This document shows, in pieces, positions 1 through 9,971 of a DNA stretch of 64,000 nt. Below the pieces are notes generated by a model that saw only the letters and a list, made by a program, of their open reading frames with translations, had not been told where the DNA came from and made no database searches. Position 1 is the stretch's first letter. Each line of letters opens with the position of its first letter. Origin of the DNA: RHLJ01 sp965222205. Lineage in GTDB: Bacteria > Bacteroidota > Rhodothermia > Balneolales > Balneolaceae. The stretch is from NCBI GenBank assembly GCA_965222205.1, contig OZ244932.1:2666001-2730000 (forward strand), written 5' to 3'. The position numbers were made by a program, and so were the translations under genes.

Positions 1-935
1 CAATTTATCTGATAATATTGATCCCATACATGCTAAGAAACTCTACTCTACGCATTCATTTTCCTGTATTCACTGAAATGATTGGATATGGCTTTTCAAT
101 GATGATGTCAGCAATTGCCGTTGCCTCTACTAATGTAATTGACCGTTTTGTATTGAATTCTATGTCGGGTTTACAAGAAGTTGGTTTATACTCACTTGGA
201 TTCAAAGTTTCGTCTGTCATAAAAGTATTCGTAATAACATCAGTGAGCATGGCACTCACTCCCTTAATTTTTAAAAAAATGAAGGATGATGACAGTCATA
301 GGTTTTATCAAAAATCTATGACTTATTATGGATTTGGTATAATGATCTGCATTATGGGAGTCTCTTTGTTTGGTAAAGAAGTGCTAAAATTATTTACCGG
401 CAGCCCATTGTATTGGACATCATTTACAATAATTCCAATACTGGCATTTGGTATGTATTTCGTAGCTCTAAGCGATATTGTTAGTATAGGAATTCGGATC
501 AAGAAAAAAACTTCACGTATTACTTTAATGACAACGATTGTATCAGTCTTAAATTTAGGCCTCAATATATTACTCATCCCTATTATCGGTACTGAAGGTG
601 CAGCGCTGGCCAGCCTTGCTTCTCACTTAGTATTTTTTGCAGGGCTTTTTTATTTTTCCAATAAAATGTATCCAATCGCTTTCGAGTGGCGCAAAGTGAT
701 ATTAATTTTTTCGACAGGTGCAATATTAGTTTATTGTTCACTTTTAACAACTAATATGGATCTTTCCATACGCCTATTTGTTAAAACTTCTGCAATCATT
801 AGCTTCCCTTTTATTCTATATTTCTTCAATTTTTACGAAGATGCAGAACTTAATCAGATTAAAACGATTTGGTTACAATGGCGAAATCCTCTTAGGTTGA
901 AAAAAAATCTTATAAAGTTTTTGAAAGGATTGTAA
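1..935 (+). CDS. Polysaccharide flippase, MATE/MVF type (5' end outside window)
   Basis: C-terminal part of a multi-spanning membrane protein of the Wzx/polysaccharide-biosynthesis (MATE/MVF) superfamily, which flips lipid-linked glycan units across the inner membrane. About 305 residues are visible and the frame is open to the left edge (no stop before base 3), whereas family members usually have 450-500 residues, so the gene is truncated by the window rather than starting at the TTG at 18. At least eight hydrophobic segments alternate with short basic loops; the segment around 'VIDRFVLNSMSG' resembles the conserved family region with a buried Asp/Arg. It ends with a Lys-rich tail. It probably belongs to a capsule or O-antigen cluster to the left. 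The exact substrate cannot be told. Confidence 0.8.
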   Translation, partial: IYLIILIPYMLRNSTLRIHFPVFTEMIGYGFSMMMSAIAVASTNVIDRFVLNSMSGLQEVGLYSLGFKVSSVIKVFVITSVSMALTPLIFKKMKDDDSHRFYQKSMTYYGFGIMICIMGVSLFGKEVLKLFTGSPLYWTSFTIIPILAFGMYFVALSDIVSIGIRIKKKTSRITLMTTIVSVLNLGLNILLIPIIGTEGAALASLASHLVFFAGLFYFSNKMYPIAFEWRKVILIFSTGAILVYCSLLTTNMDLSIRLFVKTSAIISFPFILYFFNFYEDAELNQIKTIWLQWRNPLRLKKNLIKFLKGL

Positions 936-985
936 TTATTATCTGAATGTTTTTTTGTTAGTGTATTCCTTCAGTATATAAAAGA

Positions 986-2116
986 TTAAATTATACTTAC
1001 TTCCTTCAACTTATTGACCATTTCAGCTTTAAAATCACTGTTTGAAATATTCATAGGAATGTGTGCCAAATATACTTTTTCCAATCCTTGCAACCCTTTT
1101 TCCAAGTTTCTTGTATTTTTTTTAATTATTGATTCATAGGATGCAAATGGTGTTTTCCTTAAAGATCCTGCATTAAATTGATGCCATCTTATATGATCAA
1201 AGAACACATTGTACTCCGTTGCCATAATCAGGGAATTAAATTCAGCTGCTTTTTCATTTGAAATTGCTTCTAAAGTAATTTGTTCAACATTGCTTCTAAT
1301 AAGTATTACTAATGATGACACTCTCGCTTCCTGTTCATGAATTTGTCCATAGAAAGTTACAGGCTCTACTCTTCGTCTTACTTTGCTCGCGCCTTTAAGT
1401 GCACGGTAACCATAGTGGAATTTGTTTAATTGAGACAGTTCATCAAATATTTCTTTCTTTAAATCAGGCGCACCTAAAAGATTGTAACCATAAATTTTAG
1501 GGTATGAAAAATTAGGATGGCAAAACCCTTTTGTATCCATCACGGCGATGTCGTCATTAAAGAACTTATACCCGTGATCTAAGCATAAAGTCATTTCAAG
1601 TGAAGTTTTCCCAACTCCCCCTGTTCCTCCAAATAACACAACCTCACTCTGAGAATTAACTATTCCTGAACTATGAACAATTGAACAATCCTCAAACAAG
1701 AAAGCCATTGGAACAAGTATCAACTCATGAAATATCTGCCCGATAGCTTCATAATTGGTAGTAAACTGCATAGACTTCCATTTCTGTGTAGCCCGTTTAA
1801 ACCCTGATTTTTGATCAATACTAAAATCAATTTGTCGAAGCTTCTGATCTTCAAAGTAAAACTTAATTGTTGCAGCTCCTGTTTGGCAAGTCATACTATC
1901 TAAACTGAGTTTATGTATCCCGGGATTGTTACTTATCAACTCATCCGCTTCTACTTTATCAACATAATTGATAGCTACATCAAATTTTGAAGTCTCTACA
2001 ATCGGGTAAAGCTCTAATTCTTTATGTAAAATCATACCTTCGTCGCGATGTATCGTGTGTAACTTTATGACCCTTCCAAAAATTTTATAGCTACGTTCTG
2101 TGCCGTCCTTCTTCAC
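986..2116 (-). CDS. HprK-like P-loop kinase/ATPase of unknown role
   Basis: 376-residue protein with a Walker A motif GGTGGVGKT at residues 163-171 and 'FNDDI' at about 186-190, the layout of the C-terminal catalytic domain of HPr kinase/phosphorylase, where the loop after strand 2 carries two acidic residues. The N-terminal 150 residues are not HprK-like and are not recognised. HprK-like proteins of this kind occur in surface-polysaccharide and peptide-modification loci, not in sugar-PTS control, and here the gene is convergent with a flippase. The start is a GTG at 2116; the next in-frame Met is residue 28. No Shine-Dalgarno site is visible. Target unknown; the family assignment is from motif and context. 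Confidence 0.65.
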   Translation of the reverse strand: MKKDGTERSYKIFGRVIKLHTIHRDEGMILHKELELYPIVETSKFDVAINYVDKVEADELISNNPGIHKLSLDSMTCQTGAATIKFYFEDQKLRQIDFSIDQKSGFKRATQKWKSMQFTTNYEAIGQIFHELILVPMAFLFEDCSIVHSSGIVNSQSEVVLFGGTGGVGKTSLEMTLCLDHGYKFFNDDIAVMDTKGFCHPNFSYPKIYGYNLLGAPDLKKEIFDELSQLNKFHYGYRALKGASKVRRRVEPVTFYGQIHEQEARVSSLVILIRSNVEQITLEAISNEKAAEFNSLIMATEYNVFFDHIRWHQFNAGSLRKTPFASYESIIKKNTRNLEKGLQGLEKVYLAHIPMNISNSDFKAEMVNKLKEVSII

Positions 2117-2407
2117 TTTTACTCAAGTTTTAAAGCTAAAATTTACCAATCTGATAATGTTAAGAAAAAACCTTCTATTCATAACTAATTATTTTGCATG
2201 GTACACGAAATTAAAGGTAACATCTATATCTTATTCTATGTGTTTTGTATGATTAAATCCTGAACGTTAGTTACAAGAGCTTTTTAAGCTTTTGATTAAT
2301 CAGTTTATGCATGAATCTAAACTTATACAGAAAGTCTCCACATCTACCCTTATCTTAAATTTCGCTGAAGGCATCTCCTTTGGAAGAATTTTAAAACGAA
2401 TTAAATA

Positions 2408-3664
2408 ATGGCAAAGGCTACTTACTCCACCCACCTCGGAATGTTTGATATTCTTCCTGATGAATCTCCTAAATGGAGAGCGTTGGAAAATATTATCCAT
2501 GAGGAAGCTGCAAAATTTAATTTTGAAGAAATTCGTACGCCTATCCTTGAACAGACCGAGCTGATCAAACGTGGTGTGGGGCAGTTAACTGATATTGTTA
2601 CCAAAGAAATTTTTGCCTTTACCAAGGGTGACAGTAATTATGTGCTTCGACCTGAGCTCACTGCCCCGGTTGTACGATCATTCGTTGAACATCACTTAGA
2701 TCAAAGAGGTGGTTCGCAAAAGCTATACTACATTGGACCGATGTTCAGGGCCGAGCGACCTCAAAAAGGCCGACAGCGACAGTTTCACCAATTTGGAGTT
2801 GAAATAATTGGAAGTAATGACCCGGTTTCTGATGTAGAGTGTATCGCTTTTATGATGCAGATTTACAAGCGGATCGGGATTAAAAATTTTGATCTGAAGA
2901 TCAACTCTGTGGGTGACCCTCAAAGTCGAGAAAAGTATAAATCCGTCTTGAGAGAGTATCTAAAACCAAACTTTGATAAGCTTAGTGAACTTTCTCAAAA
3001 ACGGTTTGAGAAGAATCCAATGCGTATTCTGGATTCCAAAGAACCCGAAGATCAGGAATTCATTAAGAATGCACCGGTTATTAACGATTACCTGAATGAA
3101 GAATCTTCCAAACACTTCCAGTTAGTTTGTGATTACCTCAACAAACTTGAAATTAATTTCACTATTGATCCTCTTCTAGTACGTGGAATGGATTATTACA
3201 CCCGTACTGCATTTGAGCTTACCAGTCCCGATCTTGGCTCACAAGACGCTTTGGCAGGCGGAGGTCGTTACGATCTATTGGTTGAGGAAATCGGAGGTCA
3301 GCCTACACCTGCTGTGGGCTTCGCTGCAGGCATGGAGCGCTTGTTTATTGCTTGTGAAGAATTAGATATTAAACTGGCTGACCCGAAAGAAGTAGATGTA
3401 TATGTAATCACATTAGGTGATGAGGCGCGTACCTGGGGATTAACAGCTCTGCCAAAATTAAGGGAACAGGGTATTTCCGCTACCATGGACTATCTGGGAC
3501 GTTCGATGCGAGCACAAATGAAAGATGCAAATCGTGAGAATGCAAATTATACTCTTATCGTAGGTGATAATGAACTTGGAAAAGGAGAGTTCACGCTTCG
3601 AAATATGAAAGAAAGTGAAGAAGGTTCTTTTACTCTTGATAGAATCATTAGCAAGTTAGCCTGA
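2408..3664 (+). CDS. hisS: Histidine--tRNA ligase
   Basis: Class II aminoacyl-tRNA synthetase of 418 residues, the usual length. It charges tRNA-His with histidine in the cytoplasm. Visible motifs: RPELTAP (81-87), motif 2 around 'FRAERPQKGRQRQFHQFG' (113-130), the histidine-specific 'LVRGMDYYT' loop (257-265), 'GGGRYD' (284-289) and motif 3 'GFAAGMERL' (304-312), followed by the C-terminal anticodon-binding domain. The ATG at 2408 has no clear Shine-Dalgarno site; the upstream stretch is A/T-rich. It ends with TGA one base before the convergent permease gene, which shows that TGA works as a normal stop in this genome. Confidence 0.97.
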   Translation: MAKATYSTHLGMFDILPDESPKWRALENIIHEEAAKFNFEEIRTPILEQTELIKRGVGQLTDIVTKEIFAFTKGDSNYVLRPELTAPVVRSFVEHHLDQRGGSQKLYYIGPMFRAERPQKGRQRQFHQFGVEIIGSNDPVSDVECIAFMMQIYKRIGIKNFDLKINSVGDPQSREKYKSVLREYLKPNFDKLSELSQKRFEKNPMRILDSKEPEDQEFIKNAPVINDYLNEESSKHFQLVCDYLNKLEINFTIDPLLVRGMDYYTRTAFELTSPDLGSQDALAGGGRYDLLVEEIGGQPTPAVGFAAGMERLFIACEELDIKLADPKEVDVYVITLGDEARTWGLTALPKLREQGISATMDYLGRSMRAQMKDANRENANYTLIVGDNELGKGEFTLRNMKESEEGSFTLDRIISKLA

Positions 3665-5770
3665 TCAATCCATCAACTTTTTGAGTGTTTTAATATCTTC
3701 TTTATCTCCAATGATAGAAAGTTCATCTCCGTTTTGAAGTACCGTTATTCCATGTGGAATTTTGATATCTCCATTTCGGTAAATGATAGTGATCAAACTC
3801 TGACCGGGCAGTTTCAGGTCTTTTATCATTTTACCAATATATAGATTGGTTTCATTTTCCTTACTTAAAACTAACCGGATAAAGCGCTCATCACGTAATA
3901 AGATTTCACGAAGCTCACCCTCATCTTCAGCGTTCAACCAACGATCCATAAAGTTTTTGACGCCTACCTTTTCCGCTATCTGAGCAAGCATTCTTAAATG
4001 CTGACCAGTATCATCTTCAGAACTAACTAAAAACAGAATAGCATGGAGGGCTTCTGAACCCGATTTTTCTGCCTTCAAATGTCCTAAGTCTGCAGTGTTT
4101 ATTCCTTTTTTAATCCGAACCAATACCATTTCAGGATGAACATCTCCGGAAATTCTCGCATGATTTAAAGCTACCCCTTCAGAAATCGGGATAATATGCT
4201 CCTCATCAAAATCGCTGAAAATCTGTGTTAACTCCTCATCGGTTTTGTCTAGTTTTGAAGCAAACTGGTGCGATACCTTATCCACTACCGTTGAATACTT
4301 AGTGGCTCGGGTAATATCCAGAACTTCTGCTCTTGAAATCATTTCTTCGTATTGATCTTCGCTTCTAAGACCTTTCTCTCTCAGAATACCCCGCATCTCT
4401 ACTTCAAGTCCCTGATCTTTATTTTCCCCAAGCCTGGCGTGAACATGGAAGATTGCTCCCTGCCGGTCTACTTTATCCGAAGCATAATATTTGTACCATA
4501 TCACTCCAAACACACTTACTACAATGGTGAAAAGAATTGACAAACCTCCCATTTCAAAAATCAGGATAATGGAAAGAATGATCCCTGCTATTTGCAACCA
4601 AGGATAGAAAGGAGAGTTGAAGCCCGGGTCATACTCCTTAATCTTACTCTCCCGCATTACGATTACTGCGAGATTCAACAACCCAAAGAGCAACAACTGA
4701 AACGCACTTGCCAGTTTAGCTACTTCCGCTACATTAAAAGCCAGTAGTATGATCACCATCATTAAAACGGTTGCCAACACTGACCAGTGGGGAGTTCCTA
4801 ACTTACCAATATTAGCAAAACGTTCATTAATCAGTTTGTCCCGAGCCATTGCCATGGGATATCGGGATGCAGACATAATTCCTGCGTTTCCCGTGGAAGC
4901 AAAAGCAGCAACAGCAGCAACCACCACCAGAATCAATCCTGTAGGTTCCGGAAGCCAATATAAAAATGCTTCCCCTGCGGTAGCGACTGGTGTTAGATCT
5001 TCCCGGAACTCATTGGGATCAAGTACTGAAACCATGATGAAAACCCCAACTACATACACGAATACTGCGGTTATAATAGCCAGAAACATTCCAAGAGGAA
5101 TATTTCTATCCGGGTTTTTTACCTCTTCTGCAATACTGGCTACTTTGGTAAGTCCGGCGTAAGAGACAAATACCATCCCAACGGTAGCAAAAAATCCATA
5201 GTACCCATCAATAAACATTGGGGTAAACCGCGTTTTAGTTTGTTCGATTAAATCAGGAGAGAGCACGGCAAAGAGTCCTTGTAATACATAGAAAAACATA
5301 ATGGTTACCAATGCAGCAACAAGAATTTTTTGAAGAAAGGTGGTTTCTTTAGCCCCTACTACATTTAAAATCCCGAAAATGATGGTTAGGATTACAGCAA
5401 CCGGTATAATTGGGACTTCATAAAAAATTGCGATGTATGCTCCCATCCCAATTAGAGCAAATGCACTCTTCAACACCAAAGCCACCCATGAACCAAATCC
5501 CCCTATCGTTCCTATCATCGGGCCAAGACTGCGATCAATGATGTAGTAGGTTCCTCCCGATTTGGGCATCGCTGTAGCCAATTCGGCTACACTAAACATA
5601 GTAGGTAATACGATTATTCCTGAAACCAAATAAGCGAGAAACACGGAAGGTCCCGTTTCGGCTGCCGCTAATCCGGGAAGCAAGAAAAACCCGGAGCTAA
5701 ACATTGCACCGGTTGCTATAGCGTAAACATCTGATAGTCCGAGTTCTTTAGATAATTTGTCGTGGCTCAT
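3665..5770 (-). CDS. APC-superfamily permease with EIIA-like and TrkA_C domains
   Basis: 701 residues. Residues 10-430 form an amino acid/polyamine/organocation permease with about 12 membrane segments (unwound-helix motif near 'GAMFSSGFFLLPG', 20-33). After the last helix a cytoplasmic tail carries a PTS EIIA type-2-like domain (about 440-605) in which 'EGVALNHARI' (531-540) matches the active-site strand with His537 in the phospho-acceptor place, then a TrkA_C/RCK_C domain (about 615-700, 'LPGQSLITIIYRNG'). RCK_C domains bind ligands such as nucleotides, so transport is probably gated by metabolic or energy state. It lies downstream of a paralogue with a 90-base gap, likely one operon. Substrate unknown (amino acid or K+-related). 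Confidence 0.85.
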   Translation of the reverse strand: MSHDKLSKELGLSDVYAIATGAMFSSGFFLLPGLAAAETGPSVFLAYLVSGIIVLPTMFSVAELATAMPKSGGTYYIIDRSLGPMIGTIGGFGSWVALVLKSAFALIGMGAYIAIFYEVPIIPVAVILTIIFGILNVVGAKETTFLQKILVAALVTIMFFYVLQGLFAVLSPDLIEQTKTRFTPMFIDGYYGFFATVGMVFVSYAGLTKVASIAEEVKNPDRNIPLGMFLAIITAVFVYVVGVFIMVSVLDPNEFREDLTPVATAGEAFLYWLPEPTGLILVVVAAVAAFASTGNAGIMSASRYPMAMARDKLINERFANIGKLGTPHWSVLATVLMMVIILLAFNVAEVAKLASAFQLLLFGLLNLAVIVMRESKIKEYDPGFNSPFYPWLQIAGIILSIILIFEMGGLSILFTIVVSVFGVIWYKYYASDKVDRQGAIFHVHARLGENKDQGLEVEMRGILREKGLRSEDQYEEMISRAEVLDITRATKYSTVVDKVSHQFASKLDKTDEELTQIFSDFDEEHIIPISEGVALNHARISGDVHPEMVLVRIKKGINTADLGHLKAEKSGSEALHAILFLVSSEDDTGQHLRMLAQIAEKVGVKNFMDRWLNAEDEGELREILLRDERFIRLVLSKENETNLYIGKMIKDLKLPGQSLITIIYRNGDIKIPHGITVLQNGDELSIIGDKEDIKTLKKLMD

Positions 5771-5859
5771 GTAAAAAGATTGAGTAAGATGACCTTTCCG
5801 TTTAAATCTATTATTAAAGTAGAGATTAATACCCGAAAAAAATACCTAACTAAATAGTG

Positions 5860-7950
5860 TTAATCTTCGAGTAGTTTTTTGAGGTTTTTTATGTCATTAG
5901 GATATCCCAGAATAGATAGAACATCTCCGGATTTGAGCAATGTATTCCCCTTTGGAATAATTATTTTCTCATCTCTTTCAATTATTGCGATCAGGCATTC
6001 TCCGGGCAGATCTATTTCCTTAATTTTACTTCCAATCCATTGTTCACTTTTCGAATGTTCCTGAAGACGAATGTGAATAAACCGTTCGTCGCTTAGAAGA
6101 ACCTGCTTCAGTTCTTTTTCATCTTTGGCCATTTTCCAGCGGTTCAAAAAATCTTCCGCTTCAATCAGCTCAGCCAGATGACCGATTATTCTCATATGAA
6201 GTAATGGCCTATCCGAAGGTGTAACAAGGAAAATTAAAGCGTTTGCGGTTGCTTGTTCTTTTCCCTGATTCAGAGTTATTCCCTCTACCGACTGAATTGC
6301 CACCATTTCCGGGAAACGAGCCTCTTTCATCCGCACAAAATTAAAATATACGCCCTCCTTGAGTTTGGTAAAATCTTTCTCAAGATCAAACAATCCCTCT
6401 CTCAGCTCATTTTTATCAACATTTAGTCTTTTTGAAAGTGAAATCGTTGATTTCAAAATTAAACGATCAAAATCTGATTGCTCATTCGTTACCTGATTAA
6501 CAATTGAACGGGCTATTACTTCTTCATAAGTGAGTGAGGTATTCAGATTTTTTTCGTTGATGATGGTCATTAATTCATGCTCTAATGCTTCGTAGCGTAG
6601 TTGACCCAATCTTGCATGAATATGATAAATAGCACCTTGTCTCTTCACTTTTCCATGTGAGTAATAAAAATACCATCCAATGCAAATAATGATAAGCGTA
6701 CCCGTTAATCCTACGGCCAGCAATCCCATCTCAGCAACAAGCCATAAAGAAATAATCATTCCAGCTATCTGTACCCATGGATAAAGCGGAGATTTATACC
6801 CAGGCTTGTAAGCCTCAATTTTGCTTTCTCTCATCACAATAACGGAAAGATTAATTAAGAAGAATAGTAATAACTGAAAAGCACTGGCAAGTTTAGCTAC
6901 TGCCTCTACATCAAATAATATGAGAACCAAAAGCATCACCCCGGTAGTAACAAGAACAGAAATATGAGGAGTTTTGAACTTTCCAATCGTTCCGAATTTA
7001 GAGCTTATGAGATTATCTCTACTCATGGCAAGTGGATATCTGGACGCGGACATAATGCCTGCGTTTCCTGTTGAAGCAAATGCCGCTATTGCCGCAATTA
7101 CAACTAAGAGAAGTCCCGAATTTCCGGGTAGAAAATCTAAAATTACTTTACCTGCATCGGCAACCGGAGTAAGGCTTGAAAACAACTCTTCGGCAGGTAA
7201 AACATTTACCATTATGTACACTCCAACAACATAAACAATACTAGCTGTTAATAAGGAAAGCATCATTCCTAAAGGAATCACCTTATCCGGATTTTGAACT
7301 TCCTCAGCAATGCTTGTTGCTTTGGTAAGACCGGCGTAGGAAACAAATACCAAACCTATTGTTGAGATAAAGCCATTTATTCCATTCGTGAAAAAATTCT
7401 GCTGTCGTAGTTCAGGTAATGGGTTTTGGGCGATATACATGTAATTCAAACCCTGAATAACAAAGAATGCCATAATTACAACCAACGAAGCTACCAAAAC
7501 ACGTTGGAGTAACGCGGTTTCTTTTGCTCCGAAAATATTCAATAACCCAAACGCTACTGTGAGGACCAATGCTAATGGCAGTATTGGAAGATCTACAAAC
7601 AAAGTTAAATAAGCTCCCATCCCTATTAAGGCAAATGAGCTTTTGAACACAAGAGCAATCCAGGAACCCAGACCTCCGATAGTTCCAATTAAAGGGCCGA
7701 GGCTTCGATCCAGAAAATAATAGGTTCCTCCGGCCTTAGGCATCGCGGTTGAAAGCTCGGCTACGCTAAACATTGAAGGAAGAATTAAAAAAGCCGCGGC
7801 CAAATACGCTAAATAAACGGCATTTCCGGTTTCCATTGCAGCAATACCGGGTAGCAGGAAAAAGCCTGAACTGAACATCGCTCCGGTACTTACGGCATAT
7901 AAATCAAACAGCGTAAGTTTTTTAGATAATTTCTTTTTCTTCTCAGCCAT
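5860..7950 (-). CDS. APC-superfamily permease with degenerate EIIA-like and TrkA_C domains
   Basis: 696-residue paralogue of the gene that follows it on the minus strand, with the same order: APC permease (about 15-430, ~12 helices), EIIA-like domain and TrkA_C tail ('LPGECLIAIIERDE'). The membrane half is strongly similar ('STGNAGIMSASRYP' is shared exactly), while the tail has diverged. The EIIA-like active-site strand reads 'EGVYFNFVRM' where the neighbour has 'EGVALNHARI', so the phospho-acceptor His is absent and the tail probably acts only as a sensor or partner-binding domain. First gene of a likely two-gene operon and divergent from the CPA1 antiporter at 8130. Substrate unknown. Confidence 0.85.
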   Translation of the reverse strand: MAEKKKKLSKKLTLFDLYAVSTGAMFSSGFFLLPGIAAMETGNAVYLAYLAAAFLILPSMFSVAELSTAMPKAGGTYYFLDRSLGPLIGTIGGLGSWIALVFKSSFALIGMGAYLTLFVDLPILPLALVLTVAFGLLNIFGAKETALLQRVLVASLVVIMAFFVIQGLNYMYIAQNPLPELRQQNFFTNGINGFISTIGLVFVSYAGLTKATSIAEEVQNPDKVIPLGMMLSLLTASIVYVVGVYIMVNVLPAEELFSSLTPVADAGKVILDFLPGNSGLLLVVIAAIAAFASTGNAGIMSASRYPLAMSRDNLISSKFGTIGKFKTPHISVLVTTGVMLLVLILFDVEAVAKLASAFQLLLFFLINLSVIVMRESKIEAYKPGYKSPLYPWVQIAGMIISLWLVAEMGLLAVGLTGTLIIICIGWYFYYSHGKVKRQGAIYHIHARLGQLRYEALEHELMTIINEKNLNTSLTYEEVIARSIVNQVTNEQSDFDRLILKSTISLSKRLNVDKNELREGLFDLEKDFTKLKEGVYFNFVRMKEARFPEMVAIQSVEGITLNQGKEQATANALIFLVTPSDRPLLHMRIIGHLAELIEAEDFLNRWKMAKDEKELKQVLLSDERFIHIRLQEHSKSEQWIGSKIKEIDLPGECLIAIIERDEKIIIPKGNTLLKSGDVLSILGYPNDIKNLKKLLED

Positions 7951-8129
7951 AGATCGATCTTTTTTCTACTGGGATTTGAGTTAAATGCTTCTTAGAAAAT
8001 GCAATAGCTATGCAACACTTCTAAACTAATCCACTTTCTTACCTACTTAGTTCCAATTAGATGTTATCAAAAAGAGTGTTATGTTTGATGCTTGTTATAA
8101 AACTGATTTTTCGATTAAAATCTTTATAA

Positions 8130-9968
8130 ATGAATGAAGAAATTTTAGTGGGTCTGGCATCCATTGTCGCATTAGGAATCTCAGCACAATGGCTTGCCTG
8201 GAGAACAAAATTGCCCGCTATTTTGATGTTACTTGGCTTTGGGATTATTGCGGGACCAGTAACCGGACTTATCGATCCGGATTATTTAATGGGCGATTTG
8301 TTGAGCCCATTTGTGTCTATTTCAGTTGCTATTATTTTATTTGAGGGCGGTCTTAGCCTAAGCATGTCAGAGTTTCGTAAGATAGGCGGGGTGGTAATCA
8401 AGCTTATTACTATTGGAATTGCCATAACCTGGTTTCTTTCTGCCGTGGCTGCCTATTACCTTCTCGATCTTGGTATCGAAATTTCTGTTTTATTTGGAGC
8501 AATTTTGATTGTTACAGGGCCAACCGTAATTATTCCTCTACTCCGGCAGGTTAGGCCTACAGAAACAGCCGGCTCTGTACTTAAATGGGAAGGGATTGTT
8601 AATGACCCAATCGGTGCAATGATGGCCGTTCTTGTGTTCGAAATCATTATAGCCGGTGGATTTGAGAGTATTTCCGGAAAAGCCGGGCTCGTGATTGTTA
8701 CCACCATCATCGATGGTTCTTTTTTCGGGGCGCTCGGGGCCGGAATCATTTACATAATGATGAAAAAACACTGGATTCCCGATTATCTGCAAAATCCGGT
8801 AACTCTGATGATTGTGATTGCCTGTTTTACAGCATCAAATCTGCTTCAACACGAATCCGGGCTTTTGGCAGTAACCATCATGGGAATTCTTCTTGCTAAC
8901 CAGAAAGATGTCCGCGTAAAACACATCATTGAGTTCAAGGAAAACCTTCAGGTTCTCTTAATTTCTACACTTTTTATCCTTCTTGCAGCACGCTTGAAGA
9001 TTGAACATCTCGAATACTTTAACATCAATAGCTTATATTTTTTACTCGCTCTCTTTTTTGTTGTTAGACCGGCATCCATTTTTATCGCTACGATAAAATC
9101 TAAATTAAATGTACGGGAAAAGGCATTTCTTTCTTGGATGGCGCCAAGAGGAATCGTTGCGGCCGCCATTTCCGCTATCTTTGCACTTAGGTTAGAAGAA
9201 GAAGGTTATGCTATTGCTGAAACACTTGTGCCGTACACGTTTATTGTGATTATTGCTACAGTTACCATCTACGGACTGTCTGCCATTCCTGTGGCTCGTT
9301 TACTTGGTGTGGCAAAGCCTCAACCACACGGTGTTTTATTTTTGGGAGCTCATGAATGGTCACGTATGATTGCCTCAACTTTAAAAGAGTTAGGACTGAA
9401 AGTAATTGTAGCTGACTCAAACTGGGAGAATATCTCCAAAGCCAGAAAATCCGGACTTCAAACCTATTATGGAAATATTCTTTCTGAGTATGCCCTGGAT
9501 GAGATTAGCCTTGATGGAATCGGTCACCTGATCGCATTTACCCCTAATGATGAGGTTAATTCTCTCGCTGCCATTCGTTTCGCTGAGTTTTTTGGAACGT
9601 CCAATGTATTTCAATTACCTGCTTCAGCAACATCAAAACGTAGGCAAAACGAAACAAGTGAATTTCTGGGGGGCCGTACTTTATTCTCCAATGACATGAA
9701 TTTCGAGGCTATTTCTACTTTTGTGGATTCTGGTGTTGTGGTTACCAATACCCCAATCACCGAAGAATTCTCTTTTAAAGAATACCAGAATTTATACGGA
9801 ACGGACTCAATCCCAATTTTTGTGTTAAGTTCCGATGGGGAAACCGTAATACCTTTCTCGGTTGACAATCCGCCCTCTCCTCAAACGGGAGATACCATAA
9901 TCGCACTCACGATTTCAAATAAAGAAAAGCTCATACCAACTCAAACCACCGAAGAAAACCCGCAGTAA
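8130..9968 (+). CDS. CPA1-family Na+(K+)/H+ antiporter with RCK-like C-terminal domain
   Basis: 612 residues. The N-terminal 400 form a monovalent cation/proton antiporter with about 12-13 helices; 'TGPTVIIPLL' and 'GIVNDPIGA' are the paired core motifs of NhaP-type CPA1 exchangers, the ND pair being the ion-binding site. Residues ~400-510 form a Rossmann/TrkA_N-like nucleotide-binding domain ('GVLFLGAHEWSRMIASTL', 'VIVADSN') with a weakened glycine motif, then a C-terminal domain. It acts in the inner membrane in pH, Na+ or K+ homeostasis. Its stop is followed after three bases by the lysA ATG, so the two are probably co-transcribed. It is divergent from two permeases that also carry RCK-type tails. 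Confidence 0.88.
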   Translation: MNEEILVGLASIVALGISAQWLAWRTKLPAILMLLGFGIIAGPVTGLIDPDYLMGDLLSPFVSISVAIILFEGGLSLSMSEFRKIGGVVIKLITIGIAITWFLSAVAAYYLLDLGIEISVLFGAILIVTGPTVIIPLLRQVRPTETAGSVLKWEGIVNDPIGAMMAVLVFEIIIAGGFESISGKAGLVIVTTIIDGSFFGALGAGIIYIMMKKHWIPDYLQNPVTLMIVIACFTASNLLQHESGLLAVTIMGILLANQKDVRVKHIIEFKENLQVLLISTLFILLAARLKIEHLEYFNINSLYFLLALFFVVRPASIFIATIKSKLNVREKAFLSWMAPRGIVAAAISAIFALRLEEEGYAIAETLVPYTFIVIIATVTIYGLSAIPVARLLGVAKPQPHGVLFLGAHEWSRMIASTLKELGLKVIVADSNWENISKARKSGLQTYYGNILSEYALDEISLDGIGHLIAFTPNDEVNSLAAIRFAEFFGTSNVFQLPASATSKRRQNETSEFLGGRTLFSNDMNFEAISTFVDSGVVVTNTPITEEFSFKEYQNLYGTDSIPIFVLSSDGETVIPFSVDNPPSPQTGDTIIALTISNKEKLIPTQTTEENPQ

Positions 9969-9971
9969 AAT

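Noticed and set aside
4749..5162. 137-residue open frame antisense to the APC permease
   Set aside because: It mirrors a strongly coding, conserved membrane protein on the other strand; a shadow frame.
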